A DNA stretch of 61,046 nucleotides. Origin: a virus. The stretch lies in IMG/VR virus record IMGVR_UViG_3300036401_000291, positions 1 to 61,046 of that record. One strand, written 5' to 3'. The notes under the pieces are model-generated. The model was not told the DNA's origin. It saw only the letters and a list, made by a program, of their open reading frames with translations, and ran no database searches. Numbering within the stretch: the first letter of the stretch is position 1; each line of letters begins with the position of its first letter. The position numbers and the translations under genes were made by a program. Positions 16,992 to 24,946 of this stretch are shown piece after piece.

Positions 16992-17441
16992 TCACGTCAG
17001 GGAGATCTGGATGCCTGCTGCGGCGGCCGCGCCGCCGACCACCTGGAACGTGTTGCCCGACCCGACGTTCACCGGCTGGGCGTTGAAGGGTCCCCAGAAT
17101 CCCCGCTGCGCCCCGTTGCCGGTCAGGTCGAACGACACCACCGCGGTCGGTGACCCGGACGACACGAATGACTGGGTGGTGAACGGCACGCCCACCACGA
17201 TCGGGGCGCCCGTCGAGGTGGACTGGCCGAGCGACGTCCACCCGCCCGCCGTGTACCCGGACGTCTGCGTGCCGATGTCCGTCCCGGCCGCGGCACCCGT
17301 GGACAGCGTCGAGTTCAGCCTGAGCTTCATGGCGGTGGTGCCCAGCGGGGTGCCGATCGCGGTGCCGTTCACCCCGGCCGCGCCGGTTGGCGTCAAATAA
17401 TTCAGGAGGGTGGCTATCAGGGTGTTGTCGAGCGCTGCCAT
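16992..17441 (-). CDS. Beta-rich structural protein
   Basis: A 149-aa protein starting MAALDNTLIATLLNYLT, with Gly/Thr/Ser-rich strands including GTPLGTTAMKLRLNSTLSTG and FVSSGSPTAVVSFDLTG. I recall this shape (a short helix, then LRL and STG repeats) from small proteins downstream of capsid genes in Streptomyces phages. Probably a virion component. Confidence 0.5.
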   Translation of the reverse strand: MAALDNTLIATLLNYLTPTGAAGVNGTAIGTPLGTTAMKLRLNSTLSTGAAAGTDIGTQTSGYTAGGWTSLGQSTSTGAPIVVGVPFTTQSFVSSGSPTAVVSFDLTGNGAQRGFWGPFNAQPVNVGSGNTFQVVGGAAAAAGIQISLT

Positions 17442-17570
17442 TTATGTCTCCTGCCCTGCGTCCGCGGACGCTTCTGTCACCGTCTGCCCGCCGGACGTGA
17501 TCACGGTGCCGTCCGGGCCGATGACCCGCCAGCCTTCGTCTTCCGGCTCGAACGCCAGGCCCTCGGTCAC
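17442..17570 (-). CDS. Small protein, paralogue of the next gene
   Basis: A 42-aa GTG-start ORF reading GWRVIGPDGTVITSGGQTV in the middle. This clearly resembles GWRVLDPDGHLVSAGGKTI in the gene just upstream on the same strand, so it is probably a tandem duplicate. Its start lies directly against the stop of that gene. Function unknown. Confidence 0.55.
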   Translation of the reverse strand: MTEGLAFEPEDEGWRVIGPDGTVITSGGQTVTEASADAGQET

Positions 17571-17771
17571 CTAGCTCACCTGCCGCAGCAGCGGAACCCG
17601 GTTGCCGTCCACGCCGAACTCGTCCGTGAACTCGTGCGTGAATGTGAGCTCCACGCGGATGATCGTCTTGCCGCCCGCGCTGACCAGGTGCCCGTCCGGG
17701 TCGAGGACCCGCCAGCCCATGTCCGGTTCCCACGGCGGCGGCACGATCTCCGCCTTGCCCAGCAGGTGCAT
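17571..17771 (-). CDS. Small conserved protein
   Basis: A 66-aa protein starting MHLLGKAEIVPPPWEPDMGWRV. A strong ribosome site (TTAGGAGG) lies just before the ATG and overlaps the end of the nuclease gene. The central GWRVLDPDGHLVSAGGKTI is shared with the following ORF. A small beta hairpin is likely. Function unknown. Confidence 0.6.
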   Translation of the reverse strand: MHLLGKAEIVPPPWEPDMGWRVLDPDGHLVSAGGKTIIRVELTFTHEFTDEFGVDGNRVPLLRQVS

Positions 17772-17780
17772 GGGTGCCTC

Positions 17781-18149
17781 CTAAATCAGCCATCGGGACG
17801 GCATGGCCGGACGCCAGCATCAGCCCCGCGAAGTCAGTCCCGTCAGGCAGGGTTACGGTCCCGTCCCAGCGGCCCCCGAATTTGTCCCAGGAATGAGAGA
17901 TGACGGTCACCATCGTCCCCGGCGGGCAGATCTGCTCCGCGTACGCCAGGGCCGCCTTCCCCGCATCTGTGGCGAGCTCGGGCGCGTTGATGCCGAACAC
18001 CCGGCAGGACAGCTGCGGCGTGCCGGCGAGGGTGTACGCGGCGGCGCGCTGCGAGAAGCCGAGATCGACGTCAATGTGGGCGGTGACGCTAAATCGCCGT
18101 CGTGCCAGTCCAGCACCTTCGCGAGGTACGGACCGTACGTCTGCGGCAT
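17781..18149 (-). pseudogene. Thermonuclease-like (SNase) gene, apparently frameshifted
   Basis: The start MPQTYGPYLAKVLDWHDGD is in one frame, and the continuation FSVTAHIDVDLGFSQ...CRVFGINAPELATDAGKAALAYAE...WDKFGGRWDGTVTLPDG is in another. Together they form a staphylococcal-nuclease-like domain. One T appears to be missing from the T-run near 18092-18095. The second frame also lacks a stop at the expected end, where a TAG lies in another frame at 17781. It is either a pseudogene or carries sequencing indels. Confidence 0.7.
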
Positions 18150-18166
18150 AGGGCATCACTCTCCCC

Positions 18167-18766
18167 TCAGTGGAAGTAGTAATCCCCGGTGACGTGCGGG
18201 ACGCGGACCCACGTGGCGCCCGCGGCCATCCACCGTTTGACGAGATCCCAGTCGATCGTCGGGATCCCCGGGTGCCACCGCCACGTCGCGACGTCGAGCA
18301 GCTCCCGGCGGTGGATGATCATGGACGTGTCGATGTAGCCCTCGGCGGGCGGGTCGGTGCCGATGATGTACTCGCCGCGGCCGTGGACTTGGGTCTTGCC
18401 GTAGGCGAAATCCGCCCCGGTCTCCTCCAGCGCGGCGACCAGCAGCCGGACGTGGGCGGGCCGCCAGGAATTGTCGTCGTCGAGATAAGCGATGTAGTCG
18501 CCTTTGGCCAGGTCGATGCCGTGGAGCCGGGCGTGATGCCCCCACTGGGCGGCCGGGTCATGCTCGGGGAGTTCCTCGATCCGGACAACAGCACCGGGCA
18601 GCAGCGGGGCAAGCTTCGGCCGCAGCGCCGGATCGGGGCCGTCGGAGACCACGATGTGCTCGATCGCGTCGTAGTCCTGCGCCGCCACCGACGGGATGCA
18701 CCTGCCGAACAGCAGGTCATGACGATCCCATGTCGGCGTGACGACGCTTACGAGCGGGTCAGCCAT
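18167..18766 (-). CDS. Family 2 glycosyltransferase (GT-A)
   Basis: A 199-aa protein from ATG 18766, 19 bases inside the end of the epimerase gene. It opens PLVSVVTPTWDRHDLLFGRCI and has HIVVSDGPDP, then AKGDYIAYLDDDNSWRPAH, carrying the DDD metal/nucleotide-sugar site of GT-A enzymes. It likely transfers a sugar from an NDP-sugar. Co-orientation with an epimerase and two methyltransferases suggests one sugar-modification pathway. Confidence 0.85.
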   Translation of the reverse strand: MADPLVSVVTPTWDRHDLLFGRCIPSVAAQDYDAIEHIVVSDGPDPALRPKLAPLLPGAVVRIEELPEHDPAAQWGHHARLHGIDLAKGDYIAYLDDDNSWRPAHVRLLVAALEETGADFAYGKTQVHGRGEYIIGTDPPAEGYIDTSMIIHRRELLDVATWRWHPGIPTIDWDLVKRWMAAGATWVRVPHVTGDYYFH

Positions 18767-19587
18767 TGCCGGTACCACTCCACTGTCTCGGGGACCAGGT
18801 AGGGCCACGGGTTCCGGCACGCGGGCGCGGTGGCGACCACCTCGGCGTCCTGCGGCTCACCCGGCCGGCCGGGTCCATCGAGCAGCCACCAGGGGGTCCG
18901 CCCCGTCGTCTCGGCGATGTCGCGGGCCACCTGCGCCACCGTGACGGGCTTCCCGCACCCGGCCTCCACGACCTGCCCGTAGGGGCCGCCGATCGCGTCG
19001 GCCAGCGCCACGGCCACGTCCGAGACATGCACCGGGTCGATCAGCTGGCCGCCGCCGCCGCACAGTTCCAGCGGCTCCCCGTTCAGCGCGCGGCACGCGA
19101 ACGTCGGGAAGAACTTGTGCACGCCCGCCGGGCCGTACGGCGGCCCGGGGAGCTGGCCCGAGCCGTACACGTGGTACGCCCGCACGACGGTGATCTTCTC
19201 GCCGAGCCACCGTTCCCGGGCCAGCCCCAGGTCTTCCGCCGCGCCCTTGGTGATGGCGTACGGGTTCGGCTGCCCCTTGTGCCCGGTGCCGATCTGCACC
19301 ACCGGCAGGCCCAGCTTCGCCGCGACGTCGTAGACGTTGAGCGCACCGAGGATGTTGACCTCGACGGCGCGGTGCTCGGAGCCGAACAGTTCCGGGGTGC
19401 CCAGGACCCCGGCCAGGTTGATGATCGCCTCAGCGTGAGACATGCGGCACGCGAACTCGATCCGGTCCGGGTTGAGCACGTCGCCGACCGGCCGGTCGTA
19501 CGCGACGCCCTCATGGCCGCGCGCCTCCAGCGCGGCGTCCATGTGCTGCCCGATAAACCCGGACGACCCGGTGACCAGGACTTTCAC
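18748..19587 (-). CDS. NAD-dependent sugar epimerase/dehydratase (extended SDR)
   Basis: A 279-aa GTG-start protein. TGSSGFIG at residues 6-13 is the dinucleotide-binding GxxGxxG, and NPYAITKG supplies Tyr110 and Lys114 of the YxxxK catalytic pair. HVSDVAVALADAI and a C-terminal substrate domain follow, as in NDP-sugar epimerases and dehydratases. It probably makes an activated sugar for the neighbouring glycosyltransferases. It overlaps the methyltransferase gene by GTGA and the glycosyltransferase by 19 bases. Confidence 0.87.
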   Translation of the reverse strand: MKVLVTGSSGFIGQHMDAALEARGHEGVAYDRPVGDVLNPDRIEFACRMSHAEAIINLAGVLGTPELFGSEHRAVEVNILGALNVYDVAAKLGLPVVQIGTGHKGQPNPYAITKGAAEDLGLARERWLGEKITVVRAYHVYGSGQLPGPPYGPAGVHKFFPTFACRALNGEPLELCGGGGQLIDPVHVSDVAVALADAIGGPYGQVVEAGCGKPVTVAQVARDIAETTGRTPWWLLDGPGRPGEPQDAEVVATAPACRNPWPYLVPETVEWYRQWLTRS

Positions 19588-20114
19588 GCGACCTCCCGGT
19601 AGATGGCCAGCGTGTCGACCAGTTCAGACGGCCCGGCCGGGAACAGCGATTCAAGCGCCCACCGCACACCCGGGCAGCAGCAGTCCTCCCCGAGGTCATG
19701 GCAGGCCAGCACCCCGCCGGAGCCCAGCACCTTGCGGGCCGCCTCCACGTCCGCACGGACCGCCGAGGCAGCGTGGTCGCCGTCGATGAACGCCAGCCCG
19801 AACGGGCCGAGCCCGTCCAGCGCGCCCGGCGAGTGCTCCCGCACGACTGTCACCCTGTCCGCGACGCCGGCCCTGTCCAGGTTCGCCGTCATCGCCCCGT
19901 GCGAGTTCAGCCACGTGTGCGGGTCCACGGCGGTGACGTGCCGCGCCCCGGCGAGGGCCATCACGCACGCTGAGAACCCGAACGCGGACCCGATCTCGAG
20001 GACGTCCTTGCCGGCGGCCAGCGCCGCCAGGGCCTGCGCCTCGTCCGGTGTCAGCGACGTGGAGACCGGCTGGGCGCCCGGTCCGGGGGCCTGGTCGCGC
20101 CACGGCAGGTGCAT
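19584..20114 (-). CDS. Class I SAM methyltransferase (Methyltransf_24-like)
   Basis: A 176-aa protein. VLEIGSAFGFSACVMALAG is the SAM-binding motif I, HVTAVDPHTW is motif II, and FGLAFIDGDHAASAVRADVE matches the O-methyltransferase-like motif with IDGDH. It overlaps the epimerase by four bases, so methylation of a sugar or small molecule is more likely than of DNA. The substrate is unknown. Confidence 0.8.
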   Translation of the reverse strand: MHLPWRDQAPGPGAQPVSTSLTPDEAQALAALAAGKDVLEIGSAFGFSACVMALAGARHVTAVDPHTWLNSHGAMTANLDRAGVADRVTVVREHSPGALDGLGPFGLAFIDGDHAASAVRADVEAARKVLGSGGVLACHDLGEDCCCPGVRWALESLFPAGPSELVDTLAIYREVA

Positions 20115-20142
20115 CCTGCGGGCCTCCTAGTACCGTGAGTGA

Positions 20143-20424
20143 GTGACCGAAGAGGACAAGAAGGCCCTGGCCGAGACGATAGCGGACGAACTGGAAGACT
20201 CCGCGTACGGCATCGCGACCGGGGTCGACCGCGAGCGCACGGCCCTGCTGGTCGCGGACTGTATCGAGCCAGTGCTGTATCAGCAGGGCTGGCTGCCGCC
20301 CGCGACTTACCACCGTCTCGCCGAATGGGCCTTCCGGACCGGGAACCTGCCCGAGCACCACGTCAACCCCGACGTCCTGACCTCGCACCTGTCCGAGCTG
20401 GCGGCCATCCTGCACGACCGCTAG
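20143..20424 (+). CDS. Small acidic plus-strand protein
   Basis: A 93-aa GTG-start protein reading VTEEDKKALAETIADELED, RTALLVADCIEPVLYQQGW and YHRLAEWAFRTGNLPEHHVNPDVL. It is mostly helical and acidic. It is inserted in opposite orientation between two minus-strand sugar genes and fits the space exactly (its stop is adjacent to the next stop). Unknown function. Confidence 0.6.
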   Translation: MTEEDKKALAETIADELEDSAYGIATGVDRERTALLVADCIEPVLYQQGWLPPATYHRLAEWAFRTGNLPEHHVNPDVLTSHLSELAAILHDR

Positions 20425-21060
20425 TCAGGGCTGGTCGCCCCACCATCCGCCGGCCGCCCACTCCTGCAAGTGGTCGGTCGGCCAGATCGGCAGCAGGGAC
20501 AGCACCCGGGGCACCTCGGTCTCCCCGATCCACCGTTCCGCCGCGTACCGGTCCGCACCGCCCGGCGGGGGCAGGCGCCGCAGGAACGCCAGGTCGGCCC
20601 ACCAGAAGTTCCCGGCGAAGAACGGCTTAGGGACCTCGAACCGGTCCGGGGTGATCCAGTGCGGCCCCGCGCAGTCGCAGCCGGTGTCCAGCCCGGTCAC
20701 GCACCGCTCCCACCAGCCCACCACCTGCTCGGTCATCCGCCGCCGCCACAGCACGCTCGACGGCGCCCGGTTGGCCGCGCCCTTGGTGTGCGCGTACAGG
20801 ACTTTCCCGTCGAGGGCGGCGAACTCGTGGAGCCTGGCCAGGGTCACCTGCTCGTACCCGGTCTCGGCGGTCACGGCGATCTGCCAGCCGGGGCCGAGCG
20901 TGGCGATGACGGCCTGGCAGTTCCCCGGGGTGCCGACGATCCCGGCGACCTTATGATCCAGCGCCACGTCCAGGCCGTATTCATCGAGGGCGGACAGGTG
21001 CTCTTCGACCGGGGCCTGCCACGCCCCGTCCGCGTACACGTGATAGAAGTGCGCCAGCAT
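20425..21060 (-). CDS. Glycosyltransferase-like protein
   Basis: A 211-aa protein starting MLAHFYHVYADGAWQ. It contains KVLYAHTKGAANRAPSSVLWRRRMTEQVV, GPHWITPDRFEVPKPFFAGNFWWADLAFLRRLP and RYAAERWIGE. I recall this pattern from uncharacterised glycosyltransferases in bacterial and phage surface-sugar clusters (PFFAGNFWWA being the strongest). ATG overlaps the preceding stop by one base (TGATG). The substrate is unknown. Confidence 0.6.
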   Translation of the reverse strand: MLAHFYHVYADGAWQAPVEEHLSALDEYGLDVALDHKVAGIVGTPGNCQAVIATLGPGWQIAVTAETGYEQVTLARLHEFAALDGKVLYAHTKGAANRAPSSVLWRRRMTEQVVGWWERCVTGLDTGCDCAGPHWITPDRFEVPKPFFAGNFWWADLAFLRRLPPPGGADRYAAERWIGETEVPRVLSLLPIWPTDHLQEWAAGGWWGDQP

Positions 21061-21605
21061 CAGCGGGGCCGCACGTGGTAGGCGCCGCCCGCATACGGAT
21101 CGGCCATCGCCACCGGCTCCAGCGCCTTGACGGCCAGGGCACCCCGGGCGGCGAGGATCAATGCCACCGGATAACTAGCCTGGCTGCCGTTAGGCCTGCC
21201 GAACCCCCGGCCAGCGCGCATCTCGTTGCCCGTGACGCTTAGCAGCGCGATGCCGTCAGATGCCTTGAGGTACCGGCCGCGCCACAAGCTGCTAGCTGCG
21301 GGAACTAGCGCCAGGCCGTCCGGGTGGGCGGTAAACCGGTCTATCCACGGCCCCGGGTTGCTGTAGGGCGGGTTCATCCACACCAGCCCGTCCCACGGCG
21401 CGGTAAGCCCATCCTCAATGACCGTCAGGTAGCGCCGGGCGGGGCAGGTGCGGAACTCAGGCGCGATCGGGGCGCTCACGTCCAGGTCGAACACGAGCCC
21501 GGCCGCGTCAAAGATCCACCGGGGCGTGTACCACTCATCGTTCGTGGCGGCCACGTCCGCCGCAGCGACGGCGAACAGCTGATCCACGATCACTACCCGA
21601 TCCAC
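21060..21605 (-). CDS. Phage DNA N-6-adenine methyltransferase (Dam-like)
   Basis: A 181-aa GTG-start protein. DEWYTPRWIFDAAGLVFDLDVSA starts at residue 23 and WMNPPYSNP at residue 77, supplying the NPPY catalytic motif. This is the short phage DNA_N6_adenine-MT family. The enzyme probably methylates adenine in phage DNA and protects it from restriction. It sits among sugar-modification genes rather than with the other DNA methyltransferases near 50-58 kb. Confidence 0.87.
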   Translation of the reverse strand: MDRVVIVDQLFAVAAADVAATNDEWYTPRWIFDAAGLVFDLDVSAPIAPEFRTCPARRYLTVIEDGLTAPWDGLVWMNPPYSNPGPWIDRFTAHPDGLALVPAASSLWRGRYLKASDGIALLSVTGNEMRAGRGFGRPNGSQASYPVALILAARGALAVKALEPVAMADPYAGGAYHVRPR

Positions 21606-22177
21606 CCAGTCCGGGGTGCCGCCGGGCGGGGCTCAACGACGGCCAGGCCCTCCGCCATCCCGACCCCGTCCCACCCGTCCGGCTTGCGGGCCAGCAGGAA
21701 CACTCCCGGCGAGTTCCAGTCCGGGTCCGGCTCCAGCCGCAGCACCTCCAGGCCGAGCGCCTCCGCGATCCCGTCCATGTGGTCCACGGTAAACCGCCAG
21801 TGGTCCTGCGGATGCGGATGGTACGGGAACCCCGGTGAACGGGTCGTCAGCAGCAGCAGCCCGCCCGGAGCCAGGACCCTGGTCATCCCGGTCATGGCGC
21901 CGCGCCAGTCCTCCGCATGCTCCAGCATTTCCGTGCAGATCACGATGTCGGCGGCGTCGTCGCCGAGCTCGGCCGGGAGCTTCTCCGCCGGGCATACCAC
22001 GTCCACGCCCGGCCCCGGCTGCACGTCGGTGCCGGTGTACGACGCCGGGCCCATCGCCTCGTAGACGCCGCGCACGGACCCGTTGTAGTCGTACGCGCCC
22101 GCCTCGACGACCCGCCGGCCCGCCACGTCCCCCGCGCCGAGCGCGCGGGACGCGAACAGGTACGCCGACGGGTGCAC
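21593..22177 (-). CDS. SAM-dependent methyltransferase (Methyltransf_11-like)
   Basis: A 194-aa GTG-start protein. VVEAGAYDYNGSVRGVYE is motif I, YTGTDVQPGPGVDVV motif II, and ADIVICTEMLEHAEDWRGAMTGMTRVLAPGGLLLLTTRS motifs IV-VI. It belongs to the sugar/small-molecule class of methyltransferases. Position between sugar genes and the adenine methylase (12-base overlap) suggests a part in glycan or nucleotide modification. Substrate unknown. Confidence 0.8.
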   Translation of the reverse strand: MHPSAYLFASRALGAGDVAGRRVVEAGAYDYNGSVRGVYEAMGPASYTGTDVQPGPGVDVVCPAEKLPAELGDDAADIVICTEMLEHAEDWRGAMTGMTRVLAPGGLLLLTTRSPGFPYHPHPQDHWRFTVDHMDGIAEALGLEVLRLEPDPDWNSPGVFLLARKPDGWDGVGMAEGLAVVEPRPAAPRTGWIG

Positions 22178-22178
22178 C

Positions 22179-22463
22179 CTACGGGCCCTGGTGGGGGATG
22201 TTCATGCTGGTCGGCCAGTCATCCGCAGCCTCCGGGGAAGCCAGCGAGAAGCCGCCCAGGCCCGCGCCCTGCGGCGAATCGGCCCACACCGCAGCCCCCG
22301 CACACCACGCATTCCCGGCCGAGGTCGCAGCGGCGACCTCGCCCGGGATCATCTCGTCGTAGGGAGCCCGGATGTCCATGATGGTGGCGGTGTCCACCTC
22401 GGCCAGCCGGATCGACGGGTCTTCCGGCCCGGCGGTCGGCGACATCGGGTTCGGCGTGGTCAT
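22179..22463 (-). CDS. Unknown structural-region protein
   Basis: A 94-aa protein starting MTTPNPMSPTAGPEDPSIRLAEVD, with APYDEMIPGEVAAATSAGNAWCAGAAVWADSPQG. Its ATG overlaps the stop of the gene before it. Pro/Ala-rich and not recognised. It lies with two other short genes in the same operon between sugar-transfer genes. Confidence 0.5.
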   Translation of the reverse strand: MTTPNPMSPTAGPEDPSIRLAEVDTATIMDIRAPYDEMIPGEVAAATSAGNAWCAGAAVWADSPQGAGLGGFSLASPEAADDWPTSMNIPHQGP

Positions 22464-22732
22464 GACCGGTACCCTCCTTGCTGCTCGGGGACCTGCTGCT
22501 GCGTGGAGTCCGCGCCGAGCGAGGACCCGTAGTTGACGCTGACCGGGTTCGGCGGCAGCGGCATCGCATCGCCGATGCTGTCACCCGCCGCCAGGGATTC
22601 CTGGCTGATCTGCACCTCACGTGCCACCGCCGCGGTCACCGCCCCGGCCGGGGTCGCGGAGACCGTGTTCGCGCTACCCGCGTCGTGGTCCGTCCCCGGC
22701 GGCGCCGACATCAGCCCGTCCGGGTCAGCCAT
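22460..22732 (-). CDS. Unknown small protein
   Basis: A 90-aa protein from ATG 22732. It has GTDHDAGSANTVSATPAGAVTAAVAREVQISQESLAAGDSI and a Gln-rich end (STQQQVPEQQGGYRS). It is probably disordered. It overlaps neighbours on both sides (8 and 4 bases), showing operon packing. Function unknown. Confidence 0.5.
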   Translation of the reverse strand: MADPDGLMSAPPGTDHDAGSANTVSATPAGAVTAAVAREVQISQESLAAGDSIGDAMPLPPNPVSVNYGSSLGADSTQQQVPEQQGGYRS

Positions 22733-22934
22733 CGGATGCCTGCGACTTCCCCCGCGCCGCGGCGACCGCCGCCTGCACCTTGGACTTCGGCGGCGGCGCG
22801 TCGTCGGACACCTTGTCGAAGATCCCCGGGAGCGCCCTGACCGCCGGGTCGTCGTCGGCGTACAGGACGCCCTTCTTGACGAAAATCTCACTGCCGGCCA
22901 CGTCGAAGAAGCCGTTCTCACGCGACAGCTGCAT
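22725..22934 (-). CDS. Unknown small protein
   Basis: A 69-aa protein reading MQLSRENGFFDVAGSEIFVKKGVLYADDDPAVRALPG then a Lys/Ala/Pro-rich tail. It starts within the 3' end of the glycosyltransferase gene (17-base overlap). A small beta domain plus basic tail suggests a structural or head-associated protein, but I do not recognise it. Confidence 0.5.
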   Translation of the reverse strand: MQLSRENGFFDVAGSEIFVKKGVLYADDDPAVRALPGIFDKVSDDAPPPKSKVQAAVAAARGKSQASDG

Positions 22935-23916
22935 ATGCCTCTATCCAATCTTGGCCGTGGCCCTGGATCGTCCACTGCGCGGCGAGTTTCTTCCCGGCCG
23001 CGCCCATCTCCGCCCGCATCGCCTCATCGTTCACCAGGGCGCGCAGGTACCGGCCCCACTCGTGATCGTGGCGCACCAGGAACCCGGTCACGCCGTGCTC
23101 CACGTACCAGCCGTAGGCGTCCCCGGCCGAGGCGACCACGGGGATGCCGAGCGCCCCGTATTCCATCGCCTTCAACTGGGACTTTTTCCTGGCGAACTCC
23201 GACGTCGGGTCCAGCGGGGCCAGGCCGATATCGAAGTCGACGCCGCGATAGTAGTCCCACACGTCCGGCGTCCACTGGGTGTGCCGCACCCGGTCTTCCG
23301 GGGCCTTCCACTCATCTATCAGCGAGTAGTTTCCCCCGACGAAATGCATGTCCACCTGCGGGTTCCTGACCAGGAACTTCGAGATCATCGGCGCTGCATA
23401 GCGGAAATCTCGCAGGTGCGACGTGCCGCCCGCCCAGCCGACCGTGACCCGCTCCCGCCGTGGCCGCTCGATTTTCAGCAGGTCCTCATGAACGCAGTTC
23501 GGCAGCACCGCCACGTTCGGGTTGTACTTCTTCACCACGTCGACGAGGGGTTCTGTGCTCACCGTCACCAGGTCGGAGATGCTGAGCAGGTACGCGGCGA
23601 TGTCCCGGCATTCCGGCATCTTGTGCCACAGCGAGCCCTCATGGTCGCTGCTGAACACGTCGTCGTCGATGTCGTAGGCCAGGGCCGTCTTACCCTGCCA
23701 GGACTCCCAGAACGCCATGCCGCGCGGCCCGGTGAGCAGCTGCCCGGCCATCACGTCGATGCCGCCCGGCTCGGTGGTCTCCGGTTCGGGGAGCCACACC
23801 ATGCCCCGGGTGGGGAGCATGACGTAATGACCTAGGCGGCGGAGCTGGGCGAGCGGCTGGTAGCAGCGGTAATAGCCGCACCCGTCATCCCCGACCGGCA
23901 GCCCGAAAACCTTCAC
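22918..23916 (-). CDS. GT4-like glycosyltransferase
   Basis: A 332-aa GTG-start protein with GT-B layout. The N-terminal GYYRCYQPLAQLRRLGHYVM and TALAYDIDDDVFSSD lead to VTVGWAGGTSHLRDF at mid-protein and SQLKAMEYGALGIPVVASAGDAYGWYVEHG. The last is the EX7E-type donor-sugar site of family 4. It probably moves a sugar onto a phage or host surface component. Part of the cargo placed between capsid and tail genes. Confidence 0.85.
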   Translation of the reverse strand: MKVFGLPVGDDGCGYYRCYQPLAQLRRLGHYVMLPTRGMVWLPEPETTEPGGIDVMAGQLLTGPRGMAFWESWQGKTALAYDIDDDVFSSDHEGSLWHKMPECRDIAAYLLSISDLVTVSTEPLVDVVKKYNPNVAVLPNCVHEDLLKIERPRRERVTVGWAGGTSHLRDFRYAAPMISKFLVRNPQVDMHFVGGNYSLIDEWKAPEDRVRHTQWTPDVWDYYRGVDFDIGLAPLDPTSEFARKKSQLKAMEYGALGIPVVASAGDAYGWYVEHGVTGFLVRHDHEWGRYLRALVNDEAMRAEMGAAGKKLAAQWTIQGHGQDWIEAYAAVA

Positions 23917-23942
23917 GAAACTCCCCGGTAGTGTGACCTGCC

Positions 23943-24275
23943 ATGAGCGAACGGTGCGCGGAATGCGACAAGCCGCTCTCCAGCCGGCCAGACAAACGCG
24001 GCACGGACGATCTTGGGCGCCCAGTGCATCTCGGGTGCGTGATGCTTTCGCAGCATCCGCAGGTGGAACTGCTGCGGGAGATCTTCGGCCTCGAACGGCA
24101 CCCCGGCAGCCAGAGGAAGGCAGCCGAGATGACCGGACATCAGATCACGGAATCGCGAACCGAGGACCGCAGGTACCGCTGGCAGTGCTCCTGCGGCATG
24201 GGCGCGACGCTCGTCACCAATCGTGCCCGCCAAACCGATATCAAGCGGCACCAGGCGATGGCCATCTATGACTAG
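23943..24275 (+). CDS. Small plus-strand double zinc-ribbon protein
   Basis: A 110-aa protein starting MSERCAECDKPLSSRPDKRG with HLGC, then RYRWQCSCGMGATLVTNRARQTDIKRHQA. CxxC pairs at the N-terminus and CxC/H at the C-terminus suggest two small zinc sites, the second like a C2H2 finger. It faces the late genes from a 26-base divergent gap. Possibly nucleic-acid binding. Function unknown. Confidence 0.6.
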   Translation: MSERCAECDKPLSSRPDKRGTDDLGRPVHLGCVMLSQHPQVELLREIFGLERHPGSQRKAAEMTGHQITESRTEDRRYRWQCSCGMGATLVTNRARQTDIKRHQAMAIYD

Positions 24276-24286
24276 CCGCACGCCCT

Positions 24287-24946
24287 TTACGTCACCTCGC
24301 CGAGCATCACCGGCTTGACATGCCCGACCCTGACGCCGGTGTGGACGTGCACCGGAACCTCCGCCAGCCGGCACCGCAGGCAGAACGTCAGGTCCTCCGC
24401 CAGCAGCGCCAGCGGCGCCTGCGTCGGCTGCTCCCGGAACCACGGCGCCGCCGCGTCGCCCACCGCCTTCGCCACCCGCTCCAGCGCGTCGCGGTGCATC
24501 AGCAGGAACCCCGTCCCCGTCCCGTCCACCCGCACCAGCCCGGCATCCGGCCACTGGCGCAGCCGGGAGAACCCCACCCGCCCCGACCCGTCCTGCCCGA
24601 ACTCGAACATCGTCGGGTACGGGGTGCCGCCGTCCTTGTCCCGCTGCAGGCAGAACGCCCCCACCACCGGCCGCGATACGGGGTCCGCGACGGCGATCAG
24701 CCGGTCCGCCGCATCCGCCGCGAACACCATGTCCGTGTCCGCCATCACCAGCCACGCCGCGTCGCTCGTGGTCAGGAACTTGTGGACGATCTGGTTCCGG
24801 GCCGTCGCGATGTTCGGGCCGGATTCCCACGCGATCACCCCGGCCAGCGGCGTGGCGGCTTCCATCGCCAGGGCCAGCAGCGACGCGGCGAACTCCGCGC
24901 GCAGCACCCCGCCGTGGCAGTAGCCGAACACGAGATGATCAGGCAC
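24287..24946 (-). CDS. GT-A glycosyltransferase-like protein
   Basis: A 219-aa protein from GTG 24946 ([19 protein letters not shown]). It has [35 protein letters not shown], containing the DTD metal site, and [21 protein letters not shown] and [12 protein letters not shown]. This pattern is recurrent in phage glycosyltransferases. It overlaps the end of the HNH gene by 8 bases, so the HNH inserted at the 5' end of this gene's operon position. Sugar and acceptor unknown. Confidence 0.75.
   Translation of the reverse strand: MPDHLVFGYCHGGVLRAEFAASLLALAMEAATPLAGVIAWESGPNIATARNQIVHKFLTTSDAAWLVMADTDMVFAADAADRLIAVADPVSRPVVGAFCLQRDKDGGTPYPTMFEFGQDGSGRVGFSRLRQWPDAGLVRVDGTGTGFLLMHRDALERVAKAVGDAAAPWFREQPTQAPLALLAEDLTFCLRCRLAEVPVHVHTGVRVGHVKPVMLGEVT

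Noticed and set aside
16987-17780. Continuation of the SNase body frame for ~260 codons past the domain
   Set aside because: It covers three separate small genes with their own ribosome sites and turns Arg/Gly-rich, so I treat it as read-through of a shifted frame.
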